This document shows, piece by piece, positions 7,881-16,215 of a DNA stretch of 64,000 bases (the stretch's first letter is position 1; the number at the start of each line of letters is the position of its first letter). Source of the stretch: Phil1 sp964487565 (lineage in GTDB: Bacteria > Bacillota > Clostridia > Christensenellales > CAG-138); NCBI GenBank assembly GCA_964487565.1, contig CAZARN010000002.1:62001-126000 (forward strand), read 5' to 3'. The position numbers and the translations under genes were made by a program. The notes under the pieces were generated by a model. That model saw only the letters and a list, made by a program, of their open reading frames with translations. It had not been told where the DNA came from and made no database searches.

Positions 7881-9047
7881 TCAGCGCTCCTCAAAGGCGG
7901 ATGCGATACGCTTCATAACGGTTTCAAGCATTTCCCTCGGACAGGCTATATTGAGTCTGAAATGCCTTTCGCCGTCCCCGTGGAATTCGCGTCCGTCGTT
8001 CATCCAAACCTTCGCTTGCTCTATAAGACGCTTTGCGATCTCTTCATGCGCAAGACCCGTGCCCGAAAAATCCAGCCACATGAGGAACGTGGCCTGCGGG
8101 AGCACGGCGCTTACTTTGGATGCGAGGCGCGTTTGTAGGAAATCGACGACATATGCGGCATTGCGCGCAAGATAACCGTTAAGCTGATCTATCCAGTCGT
8201 CGCCCTTCGTATAGGCGACATTTGCCGCCGTGTATCCGAAAAGGTTCGGGCGCGAACAGGCCGAAAGCTCCCTTGAGACGCCCTTGAACACATCCGCGTC
8301 CGAAGCGACGCCGAAGGACGTGCGAAGGCCGGGCACGCCGAAGCCCTTGCTTGGTGCGTCCGCGAGGATAAAGCGCACGCCTTCACGCAAACCGTAATTA
8401 TAAAAAGAGGTGAATTCGCCGCTGAGGATAAGGTCTGAATGGACCTCGTCCGCGATCACGGCGGCGTTATATCTTGCACAAAGCGACGCTATGCGCGCGA
8501 TCTCATCCTTCGTCCATATGCGGCCGACCGGATTTTGCGGGTTGCAGAACACGAGTGCCTTCGCCCCGCCGCGCAGCGCCTCCTCGAAGCTTTCAAAATC
8601 GAAATCGTATCTGTCCTTCGCGTAAACAAGCGGCAGCTCGACGCATTCCGCGCCCGCCAGACTTACGCAGTCAAAAAACGGATGATATGCAGGTGTGTTC
8701 ACGATCACCCTGTCGCCCGGCGCGACAAGCGCACGCAAGCCCATGGTGACGCTCGTCGTCACATCCGGTGAAAGGAACATCAGTTTTTTATCGATGTCTA
8801 TGCCGTTCCTGCGGCGGTTCCACGAGATGATATTGTCAAAAAGATCGCGCGGAGGGTCGGTGTAGCCATAGCTCGGATGAGCCGCACGGTCGCTGAGCGC
8901 CTGTGTTATCTCAGGCATGACTGCAAATTCTATATCGGCGATCCATACGGGTATGATGTCCGGATCCCCGAAAAGCGGTTCTATGCGCTCCCACTTATAA
9001 GTATCGGTACCGCGCCGGTCAAGAAGCCTGTCCAAATCGTATTTCAT
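7881..9047 (-). CDS. patB: MalY/PatB family aminotransferase / cystathionine beta-lyase
   Basis: The product (388 aa) is a fold type I PLP enzyme with the MalY/PatB opening (DRRGTDTYKWERI, PVWIADIEFAVMPEI), CNPQNPVGRIW, ADEVHSDL and the PLP lysine in APSKGFGVPGLR. PatB-type enzymes cleave cystathionine or cysteine conjugates to a thiol, pyruvate and ammonia. The start at 9047 is chosen because GGAGG lies 6 nt upstream and MKYDLDRLLDRRGTD is the family beginning; an in-frame start at 9101 would add 18 unrelated residues. It sits between oppF and the cysteine-synthase-like gene, after an intercistronic hairpin. Confidence 0.87.
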   Translation of the reverse strand: MKYDLDRLLDRRGTDTYKWERIEPLFGDPDIIPVWIADIEFAVMPEITQALSDRAAHPSYGYTDPPRDLFDNIISWNRRRNGIDIDKKLMFLSPDVTTSVTMGLRALVAPGDRVIVNTPAYHPFFDCVSLAGAECVELPLVYAKDRYDFDFESFEEALRGGAKALVFCNPQNPVGRIWTKDEIARIASLCARYNAAVIADEVHSDLILSGEFTSFYNYGLREGVRFILADAPSKGFGVPGLRTSFGVASDADVFKGVSRELSACSRPNLFGYTAANVAYTKGDDWIDQLNGYLARNAAYVVDFLQTRLASKVSAVLPQATFLMWLDFSGTGLAHEEIAKRLIEQAKVWMNDGREFHGDGERHFRLNIACPREMLETVMKRIASAFEER

Positions 9048-9079
9048 TTTATCCTCCAGATTTCGGCAAAGCTCACGCC

Positions 9080-9101
9080 GTGGCGCGCATTCGCGCGCCA
9101 C
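9080..9101 (-). other. Intercistronic hairpin without U-tract
   Basis: A perfect 9-bp stem GTGGCGCGC / GCGCGCCAC with a 4-nt loop sits between oppF and patB. There is no T-run on either strand, so it is more likely an RNA-processing or stability element than a terminator. Confidence 0.65.
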
Positions 9102-9122
9102 AGGCGCCGCCTTGTCTTTTGA

Positions 9123-10088
9123 TCAAAGGGCGTTTATCTGCCCGGCCAAATGGCAGGCCGCATAATGTCCGGCCGTCAGCTCTTTCAGCTCCGGAACAGC
9201 TTTTCTGCACTGTTCCTCCGCATATGGGCAGCGCACGGCAAACCTGCAGCACGCCGGAGGGTCGATAGGCGAGGCGATCTCGCCCTTGAGGATGATCCTT
9301 TCGCGTTTATCGTCCGGATTTATCCTCGGTATCGCGGAAATAAGCGCCTGCGAATACGGATGGAGCTGTTTTGCAAGAAGCTCCTTTGCCGGCGCGCGCT
9401 CGACCACAACGCCGAGATACATGACGATGATCTCGCTTGATATATGGCGGACGACGGAAAGATCGTGCGTGATGAATATGTAAGTCAGATTGCGTTCCTT
9501 CTGCAGGTCCTGCATCAGGTTGAGTATCTGCGCCTGAATGGACACGTCAAGGGCGGAAACCGGCTCGTCGCATATTATGAACTTGGGATCGAGCGCCAGC
9601 GCGCGGCCGATGCCTATACGCTGACGCCTCCCGCCGTCAAGCTCATGCGGGTATGTGTCCGCAAGGCGTGAGGCGAGACCGACCGTATCCATGATCTCGG
9701 CCACGCGCTTGTTATACTCGTCCTTGCTCGCACAGGCGTTGTATATCTGCAGCGGCTCGCCGATGAGCTGACTCACGGACATGCGCGGATCGATCGATGA
9801 GAACGGATCCTGAAAGATCATCTGCATATCGCGGCGCAGCTCATGAAGGCGCGTCTTTGTGGGCTTTGATATGTCCTCGCCCTCAAAGAATATCTCGCCG
9901 CTTGTGGGTTCAAGCAGATGGATTATCGTGCGGCCGAGCGTCGATTTGCCGCAGCCGGACTCCCCCACCACGCCGAGCGTTGTTCCGCGCTTGATGTCAA
10001 GCGTCACGTCGTCAACCGCATGGAGATACCCGTCCTTCACGGAAAAATACTTCTTCAGATTTCTGATGCTAAGCAGAGTGTCTTCCAT
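9123..10088 (-). CDS. oppF: Oligopeptide ABC transporter ATP-binding protein OppF/DppF
   Basis: The product (321 aa) is a cytoplasmic ATPase of an Opp/Dpp-type importer. The Walker A is GESGCGKST, the Walker B is FIICDEPVSALD, and the ABC signature reads LDGGRRQR, with Asp replacing the usual Ser. The C-terminal oligopeptide-transporter region has the cysteine pattern CCRFAVRCPYAEEQC, associated with a metal cluster in this family. Its start codon directly abuts the oppD stop (10086-10091), so translation is coupled. It pairs with OppD as the ATPase heterodimer under OppB and OppC. Confidence 0.92.
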   Translation of the reverse strand: MEDTLLSIRNLKKYFSVKDGYLHAVDDVTLDIKRGTTLGVVGESGCGKSTLGRTIIHLLEPTSGEIFFEGEDISKPTKTRLHELRRDMQMIFQDPFSSIDPRMSVSQLIGEPLQIYNACASKDEYNKRVAEIMDTVGLASRLADTYPHELDGGRRQRIGIGRALALDPKFIICDEPVSALDVSIQAQILNLMQDLQKERNLTYIFITHDLSVVRHISSEIIVMYLGVVVERAPAKELLAKQLHPYSQALISAIPRINPDDKRERIILKGEIASPIDPPACCRFAVRCPYAEEQCRKAVPELKELTAGHYAACHLAGQINAL

Positions 10089-11075
10089 TTACTTGCTCCC
10101 TTCGCGCTCCGGCGCCGCCGCGTTGAAGCATGCGGCAAAGTGTCCCGGTGCGTATTCTTTTGAAACGGGCTTCTCCCTGCGGCAGATATCGCTTGCGCGG
10201 GTGCAGCGGGGCGCGAATGCGCAGCCCTCCGGAAGCTCCGAAGGATCCGGCATCATGCCCGGTATCGGGCTGAGCCTTTCCGAATCGTCGTCAAGCTTCG
10301 GCAGCGAACCGAAAAGACCGACGGTATAAGGATGCAGGGTGTTGTTGTAAACATCGCGCACAGAGCCGTATTCAACGACGGTGCCCGAGTATATGATGGC
10401 GACATTGTCGCACACTTCCGCCACAACGCCGAGGTCATGGGTGATGAGGAGCATCGCGGTGTTGAACTCCGTTTTGAGGTTCCCCATAAGCTTGAGCACC
10501 TGCGCCTGTATGGTGACGTCGAGCGCCGTGGTTGGCTCGTCCGCGATGATGAGCTTCGGGCTGCAGGCAAGCGCGCATGCGATCATCACGCGCTGCTTCA
10601 TTCCGCCTGAAAACTGGTGCGGATAATCGTCATAACGGTTTGCCGGTATGCCGACAAGCTCGAGCATTTTCTGCGCCCGCACCGTGCCTTCCGCCTTCGA
10701 CATCTTCTCATGGAGCATGATGACCTCCATGATCTGGTCGCCCACCTTGATGACGGGGTTGAGCGAGGTCATCGGGTCCTGGAATATCATCGATATTTCG
10801 GAGCCGCGGATCTGGCGCATCTCATGCTTTGAAGCGCTGAGCAGGTCTTTGCCCTTATATGTGATCGTCCCTGACGTGATCCTGCCCGGAGGATTCGGGA
10901 TGAGGCGCATTATCGAAAGCGCCGTGGTGGTCTTCCCCGCGCCCGTTTCGCCCACAAGGCCCAGCGACTCGCCGGGATTGAGCGAAAGAGACAGGCCGTT
11001 CACCGCTTTGACGATCGAATCATGCGCGGTATATTCAACGTAAAGATCGTTGATCTCCAATAATTTCTCACTCAT
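10089..11075 (-). CDS. oppD: Oligopeptide ABC transporter ATP-binding protein OppD/DppD
   Basis: The product (328 aa) has Walker A GETGAGKTT, signature FSGGMKQR, Walker B LIIADEPTTALD, the switch region ITHDLGVVAEV and the C-terminal OppD domain with CAFAPRCTRASDIC. It is one half of the ATPase pair that powers peptide import. It sits 13 bp after oppC and is directly followed by oppF. Confidence 0.92.
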   Translation of the reverse strand: MSEKLLEINDLYVEYTAHDSIVKAVNGLSLSLNPGESLGLVGETGAGKTTTALSIMRLIPNPPGRITSGTITYKGKDLLSASKHEMRQIRGSEISMIFQDPMTSLNPVIKVGDQIMEVIMLHEKMSKAEGTVRAQKMLELVGIPANRYDDYPHQFSGGMKQRVMIACALACSPKLIIADEPTTALDVTIQAQVLKLMGNLKTEFNTAMLLITHDLGVVAEVCDNVAIIYSGTVVEYGSVRDVYNNTLHPYTVGLFGSLPKLDDDSERLSPIPGMMPDPSELPEGCAFAPRCTRASDICRREKPVSKEYAPGHFAACFNAAAPEREGSK

Positions 11076-11088
11076 AACGCTTCACTCC

Positions 11089-11970
11089 TTACTTGTTGAG
11101 GCGAGGATCGAGCGCATCGCGCAAACCGTCGCCCAAAAGGTTGAGCGCAACCGTCAGCGACATGATCGCAAGCCCGGGTATGATGCTGAGGAACCAGTAC
11201 TCACGCAGATACGCGCGGCCGGCCGATATCATGAGGCCCCATTCCGAAAGCGGCATCTGAACGCCCATGCCGATGAAGCTGAGCGAAGCGCTCCACAGCA
11301 CCACGCTGCCTACGCCCAGGGTATAGCGGATGAGGATAGGCGCCCAGGAGTTGGGAAGGATGTGCTTCATGATGATCCTGCCCTGACTTGCCCCGATCGC
11401 GACCTCAGCCTCGATAAACTCCTGACTTCTCACCGTCATCGCCTGTGCGCGAACAACGCGGCTCGTGCTGGGTATCTGATAGATGCAAAGCGCTATGCAC
11501 ATGTTGAGAAGGCTAACACCCATGACCGCCACAAGGCACATGAGCAGCGTCATGCCCGGTATGCCGATGATAAGATCCATGACGCGCATTATGATGTTGT
11601 CCGCCTTGGGATAGCACGCCGCGATGAGGCCGAAGAATATGCCTATAAGCGTTGCCACGGTCTCGCAGCCAAAGCCGATCCATATGGTATAGCTCGTGCC
11701 GTAAAGTATCCTGCTGAACACGTCGCGGCCGAAGTTATCCGTGCCGAACAGATGCGCCACCGAGGGATACTGCAGAATGTTCGCATAATCCTGCGCCGCG
11801 TAATTATATGGCGCAATGTATTTTGCTATTATCGCGACGATCACAAGTATCACGATATAAACAAGACAGATCACAGCGAGCTTGTTCTGGCAAAGCTTGC
11901 GCCAGACGTTGCGCATCGGCGTGTTTTTAACGACTTTTTTGGGTGCTTTGTTGACGATGCTCTCAGCCAT
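11089..11970 (-). CDS. oppC: Oligopeptide ABC transporter permease OppC/DppC
   Basis: The product (293 aa) is a permease with an N-terminal OppC_N region (NKLAVICLVYIVILVIVAIIA) and about six helices. The EAA loop EAEVAIGASQGRIIMKHILP couples it to the ATPases. The C-terminus GLRDALDPRL is typical. I chose ATG 11970 because AAAGGAGG lies 10 nt upstream; it overlaps the oppB stop by 8 nt (ATGGCTGA). A start at 11991 would add seven Arg-rich residues inside oppB. Confidence 0.92.
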   Translation of the reverse strand: MAESIVNKAPKKVVKNTPMRNVWRKLCQNKLAVICLVYIVILVIVAIIAKYIAPYNYAAQDYANILQYPSVAHLFGTDNFGRDVFSRILYGTSYTIWIGFGCETVATLIGIFFGLIAACYPKADNIIMRVMDLIIGIPGMTLLMCLVAVMGVSLLNMCIALCIYQIPSTSRVVRAQAMTVRSQEFIEAEVAIGASQGRIIMKHILPNSWAPILIRYTLGVGSVVLWSASLSFIGMGVQMPLSEWGLMISAGRAYLREYWFLSIIPGLAIMSLTVALNLLGDGLRDALDPRLNK

Positions 11971-12952
11971 TTGCCGCCGCCTCCTTTGCAATAGCCTCGT
12001 CCTTCTTTTTCTGCTTCCTGCTTTTACCGGAATACATGGCCTTGATTCTGGGATCAGCGAAGCCGTAAAGAATGTCCACGATAAATGTGATTATGATGCA
12101 GTTGAAGCATATCAGCAGCACGCCGCCCATAACGACGGGCGTATCCTTGAAGCCGACGCTGTCGAGGATATATTTGCCGAGGCCCGGCAGGGCGAACACC
12201 GTTTCAACAAGCACCGAACCGCCGATATAGCCGCACATTTCAATACCGATAACGGTAAGGATGGGCATCATGGCGTTGCGCAGCGCGTGCTTGACGATGA
12301 CGTTGAAAGCCGTCTGGCCTTTTGCCTCCGCCGTGCGCACATAATCCTGACGGATGACCTCAAGCATGCTCGAGCGTGTCATTCGCATTATGCTGGCGCT
12401 GCACTGCAAGCCGAGCGTGAAAAACGGCAGCACCCAGTATATCGGCCCGTAGCTTCCCGTAGCGGGGAACCATTGTAGCCTCAGCGAGAAGATCAGCACG
12501 AGCACCATTGCAAGCCAAAACGACGGCGCAGAAACGCCCAGCAGCGAAAATGTGGTAAGTATGCGGTCCAGGGCCGAATACTGCTTAACCGCCGAAATAA
12601 CACCGGTCGTGACGCCGATCAGAATACCGATGATCGTCGCGCCGATGGTAAGTTTCAAAGTTGTCGGATACCTGCTCATGAGTTCTGTGAACACGGGTTG
12701 TTTACTTCTGTATGAAATGCCCATGTCACCCTTGAAAAGCCCGATTATATACCGGCCGAGGCGAACCGGATACGGATCGTCAAGACCGAATTGCGCGTGG
12801 ATATTGGCAATGGCTTCCGGCGTCGCGCTTTCGCCCAGCATGACCGTTGCGGGGTCGCCCGGGGTGAAATAGAGAAGCGTGAATATAAACACGACCGTTG
12901 CCAGCAGCACCAATACCATCGAGAGGAGGCGACGTAAAATATATCTGGCCAT
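11963..12952 (-). CDS. oppB: Oligopeptide ABC transporter permease OppB/DppB
   Basis: The product (329 aa) opens MARYILRRLLSMVLVLLATV, standard for OppB, and carries TPGDPATVMLG, six predicted helices and the EAA loop RTAEAKGQTAFNVIVKHALRNAMMPI. The C-terminus FADPRIK is characteristic. A Lys-rich tail follows. It forms the membrane channel with OppC. A strong hairpin lies between it and the binding-protein gene, probably lowering permease expression relative to the binding protein. Confidence 0.92.
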   Translation of the reverse strand: MARYILRRLLSMVLVLLATVVFIFTLLYFTPGDPATVMLGESATPEAIANIHAQFGLDDPYPVRLGRYIIGLFKGDMGISYRSKQPVFTELMSRYPTTLKLTIGATIIGILIGVTTGVISAVKQYSALDRILTTFSLLGVSAPSFWLAMVLVLIFSLRLQWFPATGSYGPIYWVLPFFTLGLQCSASIMRMTRSSMLEVIRQDYVRTAEAKGQTAFNVIVKHALRNAMMPILTVIGIEMCGYIGGSVLVETVFALPGLGKYILDSVGFKDTPVVMGGVLLICFNCIIITFIVDILYGFADPRIKAMYSGKSRKQKKKDEAIAKEAAANG

Positions 12953-13033
12953 ATAAGCCCCTTTCCCATGATTCCTTGACTGATATCCATTAAGCAGTCA
13001 GGAGCTTGCTTTCCTTCTTTTGGCGCCAAAGTA

Positions 13034-13064
13034 GGATATGGCGGCGGCATGCGCCGCCATATCC
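13034..13064 (-). other. Intercistronic hairpin between binding-protein and permease genes
   Basis: A perfect 13-bp inverted repeat, GGATATGGCGGCG with a 5-nt loop, lies 10 nt past the binding-protein stop. No T-run follows on the minus strand, so it probably protects the upstream mRNA from 3' decay or acts as a weak attenuator. Confidence 0.75.
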
Positions 13065-13074
13065 CTGGCGATTG

Positions 13075-14733
13075 TTATTGTGCGATGAAATAGACGTACT
13101 GGAGATAATGCTGCTCGTAAGAGCGGGTGAGCTGGAAGCCGCCGATGTCGAGCTGGCAGGCTGCGGCAAGGCCCTTGTACCAGAGGGGCAGCGCCACGAA
13201 GTGCTTCATGAGGATCTCCTCGCACTCGCCGTAAAGCTTGAAGCGGGTATCGTTGTCGATGGTGGAAAGCGCGGTGGTCAGCTTCTCGTTGAACTCCGTG
13301 TCATCGTAGTAGCACCATATGGCGGATTCGGAGTTGTCGGCAAGGAAGTGGAGCAGCGGACGTCCGGCCTCGAAGGTGGTGGCGGAGAGGCCGTAGATCG
13401 TGGACTGCGCTTCGCCGGCAAGGAGCTTCGCATCCTGGGCGGAACCGTCAAGGACCTCGATATCAACGGTTATTCCGGCTTCCGCGCACTGGGACTGGAA
13501 GACCTGCGCCATGTCGATACGCTGCTGGTTGGAGCTTGAAAGGCAGATGGAGAATGAGAATCCGTCGGGATAACCGGCGTCGGTCATTATCTGCTTGGCC
13601 TTTTCAACATCGCGGGTCACGAAGTAATCCTTGATGTTGGCGGAACGGCCGTTGATGCCCGGGCAGACGAAGTCGTCCGCAAGACCGCCGAAGTTCCTGT
13701 AAGCAACGGAAACCGCGACGCTGGGCTCCACAGCATACCACACGGCTTCGCGCAGAGCCTCGTTGTTGAACGGCTCGATCGCGCAGTTGAAGCAGAGGTA
13801 GCTGGTGTTGGTGCCCATGGTGGTGACAACGTTGAGCGTGTCGATGGACATGAGACGCTCAAGATCGGTGGCGTTGATATCATAAACGATATCGGAACCG
13901 CCGGACTCGGCCTCGGTGGCACGGGTGGAGCTGTCGGTGATGAAGCGCATCGTCACATGCTTGATGTAAGGCTTGGCGTCGGTATTCCAATAATTATCGA
14001 ACGCCTCGAGGACGATGCTGTCGCCCGCGGAGTATGAAACATACTTGTACGGGCCGGTGCCGATGGCCGCGCCGTTGAAGAAATCGCCGTTGGCCGCGGT
14101 GTAGGCCGCTTCGCTGATGATGCAGGTGTCAGGATTCTCAAGGCTTGCAATGAGGCTCGCCTGAGGTCCGAAGGTCTTGAACTTCACGGTGTAGTCGTCG
14201 ACGACTTCGCTGTTTGCGATATCGATGCCGCTGACTTCCATGTAGCCGATGAGTTTGTTGTCGATTATGCGTTTGAAGGAGAAATACACGTCGCTCGCCT
14301 TGAGCTCGGTGCCGTCATGGAACATGACGCCCTGACGGATGTGCATAACAAGGGTCTCATCGTCTTCATACTCCCAGCTTTCTGCAAGCCAGGGCAGAAG
14401 GTTACCGTCGTTATCGTAATACACAAGGGTCTCAAATATCTGACGGGTAACCTGAAGATGCGTCTGCGCAGTGGAGTCGTTCGGATCAAGGTTGGAAGGA
14501 TCGTCCGAAGTGACGACATAGAGCGTGCGGTTCTCGCAAGCGTCGAGATCGATATCGCCCGCCTTGACCACTCCGCTTTCGTTCACATCACCGGTGGTCG
14601 CGGGGGTTTCGCTGCCGCTCTGTTCGACGGCCGCAGTGGGTTCGCTCGCCGCAGGCTGATTGGAACAGGCAACAGTGAGAAGCATTGCCGCGATCACAAT
14701 GACGCAGCAGAAGATACGCAGGGTTCTTTTCAC
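13075..14733 (-). CDS. Peptide/nickel-type ABC transporter substrate-binding lipoprotein
   Basis: The product (552 aa) belongs to SBP family 5. A lipoprotein signal peptide ends at the lipobox LTVAC (Cys23), followed by a Ser/Thr/Pro-rich spacer. The family motif of NLDPNDSTAQTHLQVTRQIFETL with YYDNDGNLLPWLAESW follows, and later FHDGTELKASDVYFSFKRI. It captures peptides outside the membrane and delivers them to OppB/OppC. I chose GTG at 14733 because AAGGAGG lies 8 nt upstream and the signal peptide begins there. It follows alr by 47 bp. The ligand (peptide, D-amino-acid peptide or other) cannot be read from the sequence. Confidence 0.9.
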   Translation of the reverse strand: MKRTLRIFCCVIVIAAMLLTVACSNQPAASEPTAAVEQSGSETPATTGDVNESGVVKAGDIDLDACENRTLYVVTSDDPSNLDPNDSTAQTHLQVTRQIFETLVYYDNDGNLLPWLAESWEYEDDETLVMHIRQGVMFHDGTELKASDVYFSFKRIIDNKLIGYMEVSGIDIANSEVVDDYTVKFKTFGPQASLIASLENPDTCIISEAAYTAANGDFFNGAAIGTGPYKYVSYSAGDSIVLEAFDNYWNTDAKPYIKHVTMRFITDSSTRATEAESGGSDIVYDINATDLERLMSIDTLNVVTTMGTNTSYLCFNCAIEPFNNEALREAVWYAVEPSVAVSVAYRNFGGLADDFVCPGINGRSANIKDYFVTRDVEKAKQIMTDAGYPDGFSFSICLSSSNQQRIDMAQVFQSQCAEAGITVDIEVLDGSAQDAKLLAGEAQSTIYGLSATTFEAGRPLLHFLADNSESAIWCYYDDTEFNEKLTTALSTIDNDTRFKLYGECEEILMKHFVALPLWYKGLAAACQLDIGGFQLTRSYEQHYLQYVYFIAQ

Positions 14734-14780
14734 GTTGTTTTCCTCCTTAGAGTTGAGTTGTATATGAAAGGGCTTACGCC

Positions 14781-15950
14781 TCATTCATCGGGATAACGCA
14801 AGGTGCTTCCGTTTGAAGAATAATACCTCGGTATGCGCGGCGAAAGCTCGCTTGTAAGCTCCGCCGCGGTCGCCGGATACAGCGCTTCATAATCCGCAAC
14901 CGTTTGGGACGCATCCGCGTCGGTTCCGAAAACGGTCGCCATGTCGCCGGCTGACACATCAGGTATGTCCGTAACGTCAAGCATGGTATGGTCGCAGCAC
15001 ACCTTTCCGATTATGGGTGCGCTGCATCCGTGCACAAGCATATGCCCCCGGTTCGACACGCTTCGTCTCAAGCCGTCCGCGAAGCCGATCGCCGTAACGG
15101 CGACGCGCGTCTCGCGCAGCGTAACGAACAGCGGACCGTAACCTATCGGTGTTCCGGCGGGCACGGTTTTCACTTCGATGATCCTTGCGCGAAGGGTCAA
15201 TACGGGCTTTATGTCGAAGCCCGGATAACCCGACGGATCGCAGCCGTATAATATGGAGGCAACGCGCACGGCGTCCATGGTGTATTCAGGATAGAGCGTG
15301 AGCGGATAAGAGCAAAGACAATGCCTTTTGAATTTGTGGCCTTCCTTTTCGAGCGCGTCCGTCACATGTTTGAATCTTTCGAGCTCAAGCCTGTTGAGCG
15401 CATCCGAGCCGGGTACCGCCGATGCTGCGGTTATATGTGTGAACACGCCCTCCACGCGAAGTCCCGCAAGGGAGAAGATCTCCTCCGCTTCCGCAGCGGC
15501 GGTTTCTTCCGAACGGCAAACCGGTATACCGAGCCGTCCGAGTCCCGTATCAAGCTTGATCTCCCCGCGAAGCACGATGCCCGCCGCAAAGGCCGCGTCG
15601 GAGAGAAGGCGCGCCTTCGCGGCGGAGGTAAATGCGGTTTCGACGCCAAGCTCGCACGCGGCCGCGATCTCATCCGGTTCGATCGGGTTCATCACAAGGA
15701 TCTCCCCGCGGATCCCGCCGCGTCGCAGCAGCTTTGCTTCTTCAAGAAAAGTCACGGCAAAGCGCCCGCAGCCCGCTTTTTCAAGCTCAAGTCCTATTTG
15801 AAGCGCGCCGAGCCCGTATGCGTCGGCCTTTATCGTTGCGATGATATCTGCACGCTTGTCAAGCTTTTTGCGCAATTCATAGTAATTGCCGCGCAGCGCG
15901 TCAAGATCGATCTCCATATATATGCGTTCGTCAGATATTCGCTTTACCAT
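14781..15950 (-). CDS. alr: Alanine racemase (PLP-dependent)
   Basis: The product (389 aa) is a fold type III PLP enzyme interconverting L- and D-alanine or a related amino acid. The PLP lysine is in TIKADAYGLG near residue 42, the opposite-face catalytic tyrosine is in PIGYGPLF, and the family landmark EIKLDTGLGRLGIP is present. The Met-x-Asp region reads CDHTMLDVTDIP, slightly divergent, so a serine or broad-specificity racemase is possible. It is first in the operon with the peptide importer and two sulfur amino-acid PLP enzymes, which suggests a catabolic rather than cell-wall role. A sigma-54-type promoter lies about 120 bp upstream. Confidence 0.9.
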   Translation of the reverse strand: MVKRISDERIYMEIDLDALRGNYYELRKKLDKRADIIATIKADAYGLGALQIGLELEKAGCGRFAVTFLEEAKLLRRGGIRGEILVMNPIEPDEIAAACELGVETAFTSAAKARLLSDAAFAAGIVLRGEIKLDTGLGRLGIPVCRSEETAAAEAEEIFSLAGLRVEGVFTHITAASAVPGSDALNRLELERFKHVTDALEKEGHKFKRHCLCSYPLTLYPEYTMDAVRVASILYGCDPSGYPGFDIKPVLTLRARIIEVKTVPAGTPIGYGPLFVTLRETRVAVTAIGFADGLRRSVSNRGHMLVHGCSAPIIGKVCCDHTMLDVTDIPDVSAGDMATVFGTDADASQTVADYEALYPATAAELTSELSPRIPRYYSSNGSTLRYPDE

Positions 15951-16065
15951 CTGTTTTCCCCGTACCGATCAATTCGTGTTGCTGTTCCTGTGCCGTGCAT
16001 TGCGTCTTATTGTGTTCGTGACCCGTCATCGGCTTCGCAGTATGAAGCCTCTCAACACAATATAC

Positions 16066-16081
16066 AGCATTTTTCGTGCCA
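16066..16081 (-). promoter_or_regulatory. Sigma-54 (-24/-12) promoter facing alr
   Basis: On the minus strand TGGCACG is followed by AAAA and ATGCT. The -24 element is perfect and the GC doublet of the -12 element is at the required distance. The expected transcription start is near 16055, giving a leader of about 105 nt before alr. The divergent neighbour encodes a sigma-54 activator and rpoN follows it, which supports the assignment. Confidence 0.72.
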
Positions 16082-16137
16082 ACCGAAGGTATATAATCGT
16101 CATTTTTGCATTTTTTGCTTCAAAAAAATTCTTTTTA

Positions 16138-16146
16138 TGTTATAAT
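16138..16146 (+). promoter_or_regulatory. Extended -10 promoter of the sigma-54 activator gene
   Basis: TGTTATAAT has the TGn extension before a perfect TATAAT; the -35 is weak. Transcription would start near 16153, about 63 nt before the TTG start. TATAATCG here is repeated at 16092-16099. Confidence 0.5.
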
Positions 16147-16215
16147 CGGACTATCAACAGCAAAAGCATCTTCAATTTCTTCATGCCATACGCGGCGGAC
16201 GAGGAGGTCACCCAT

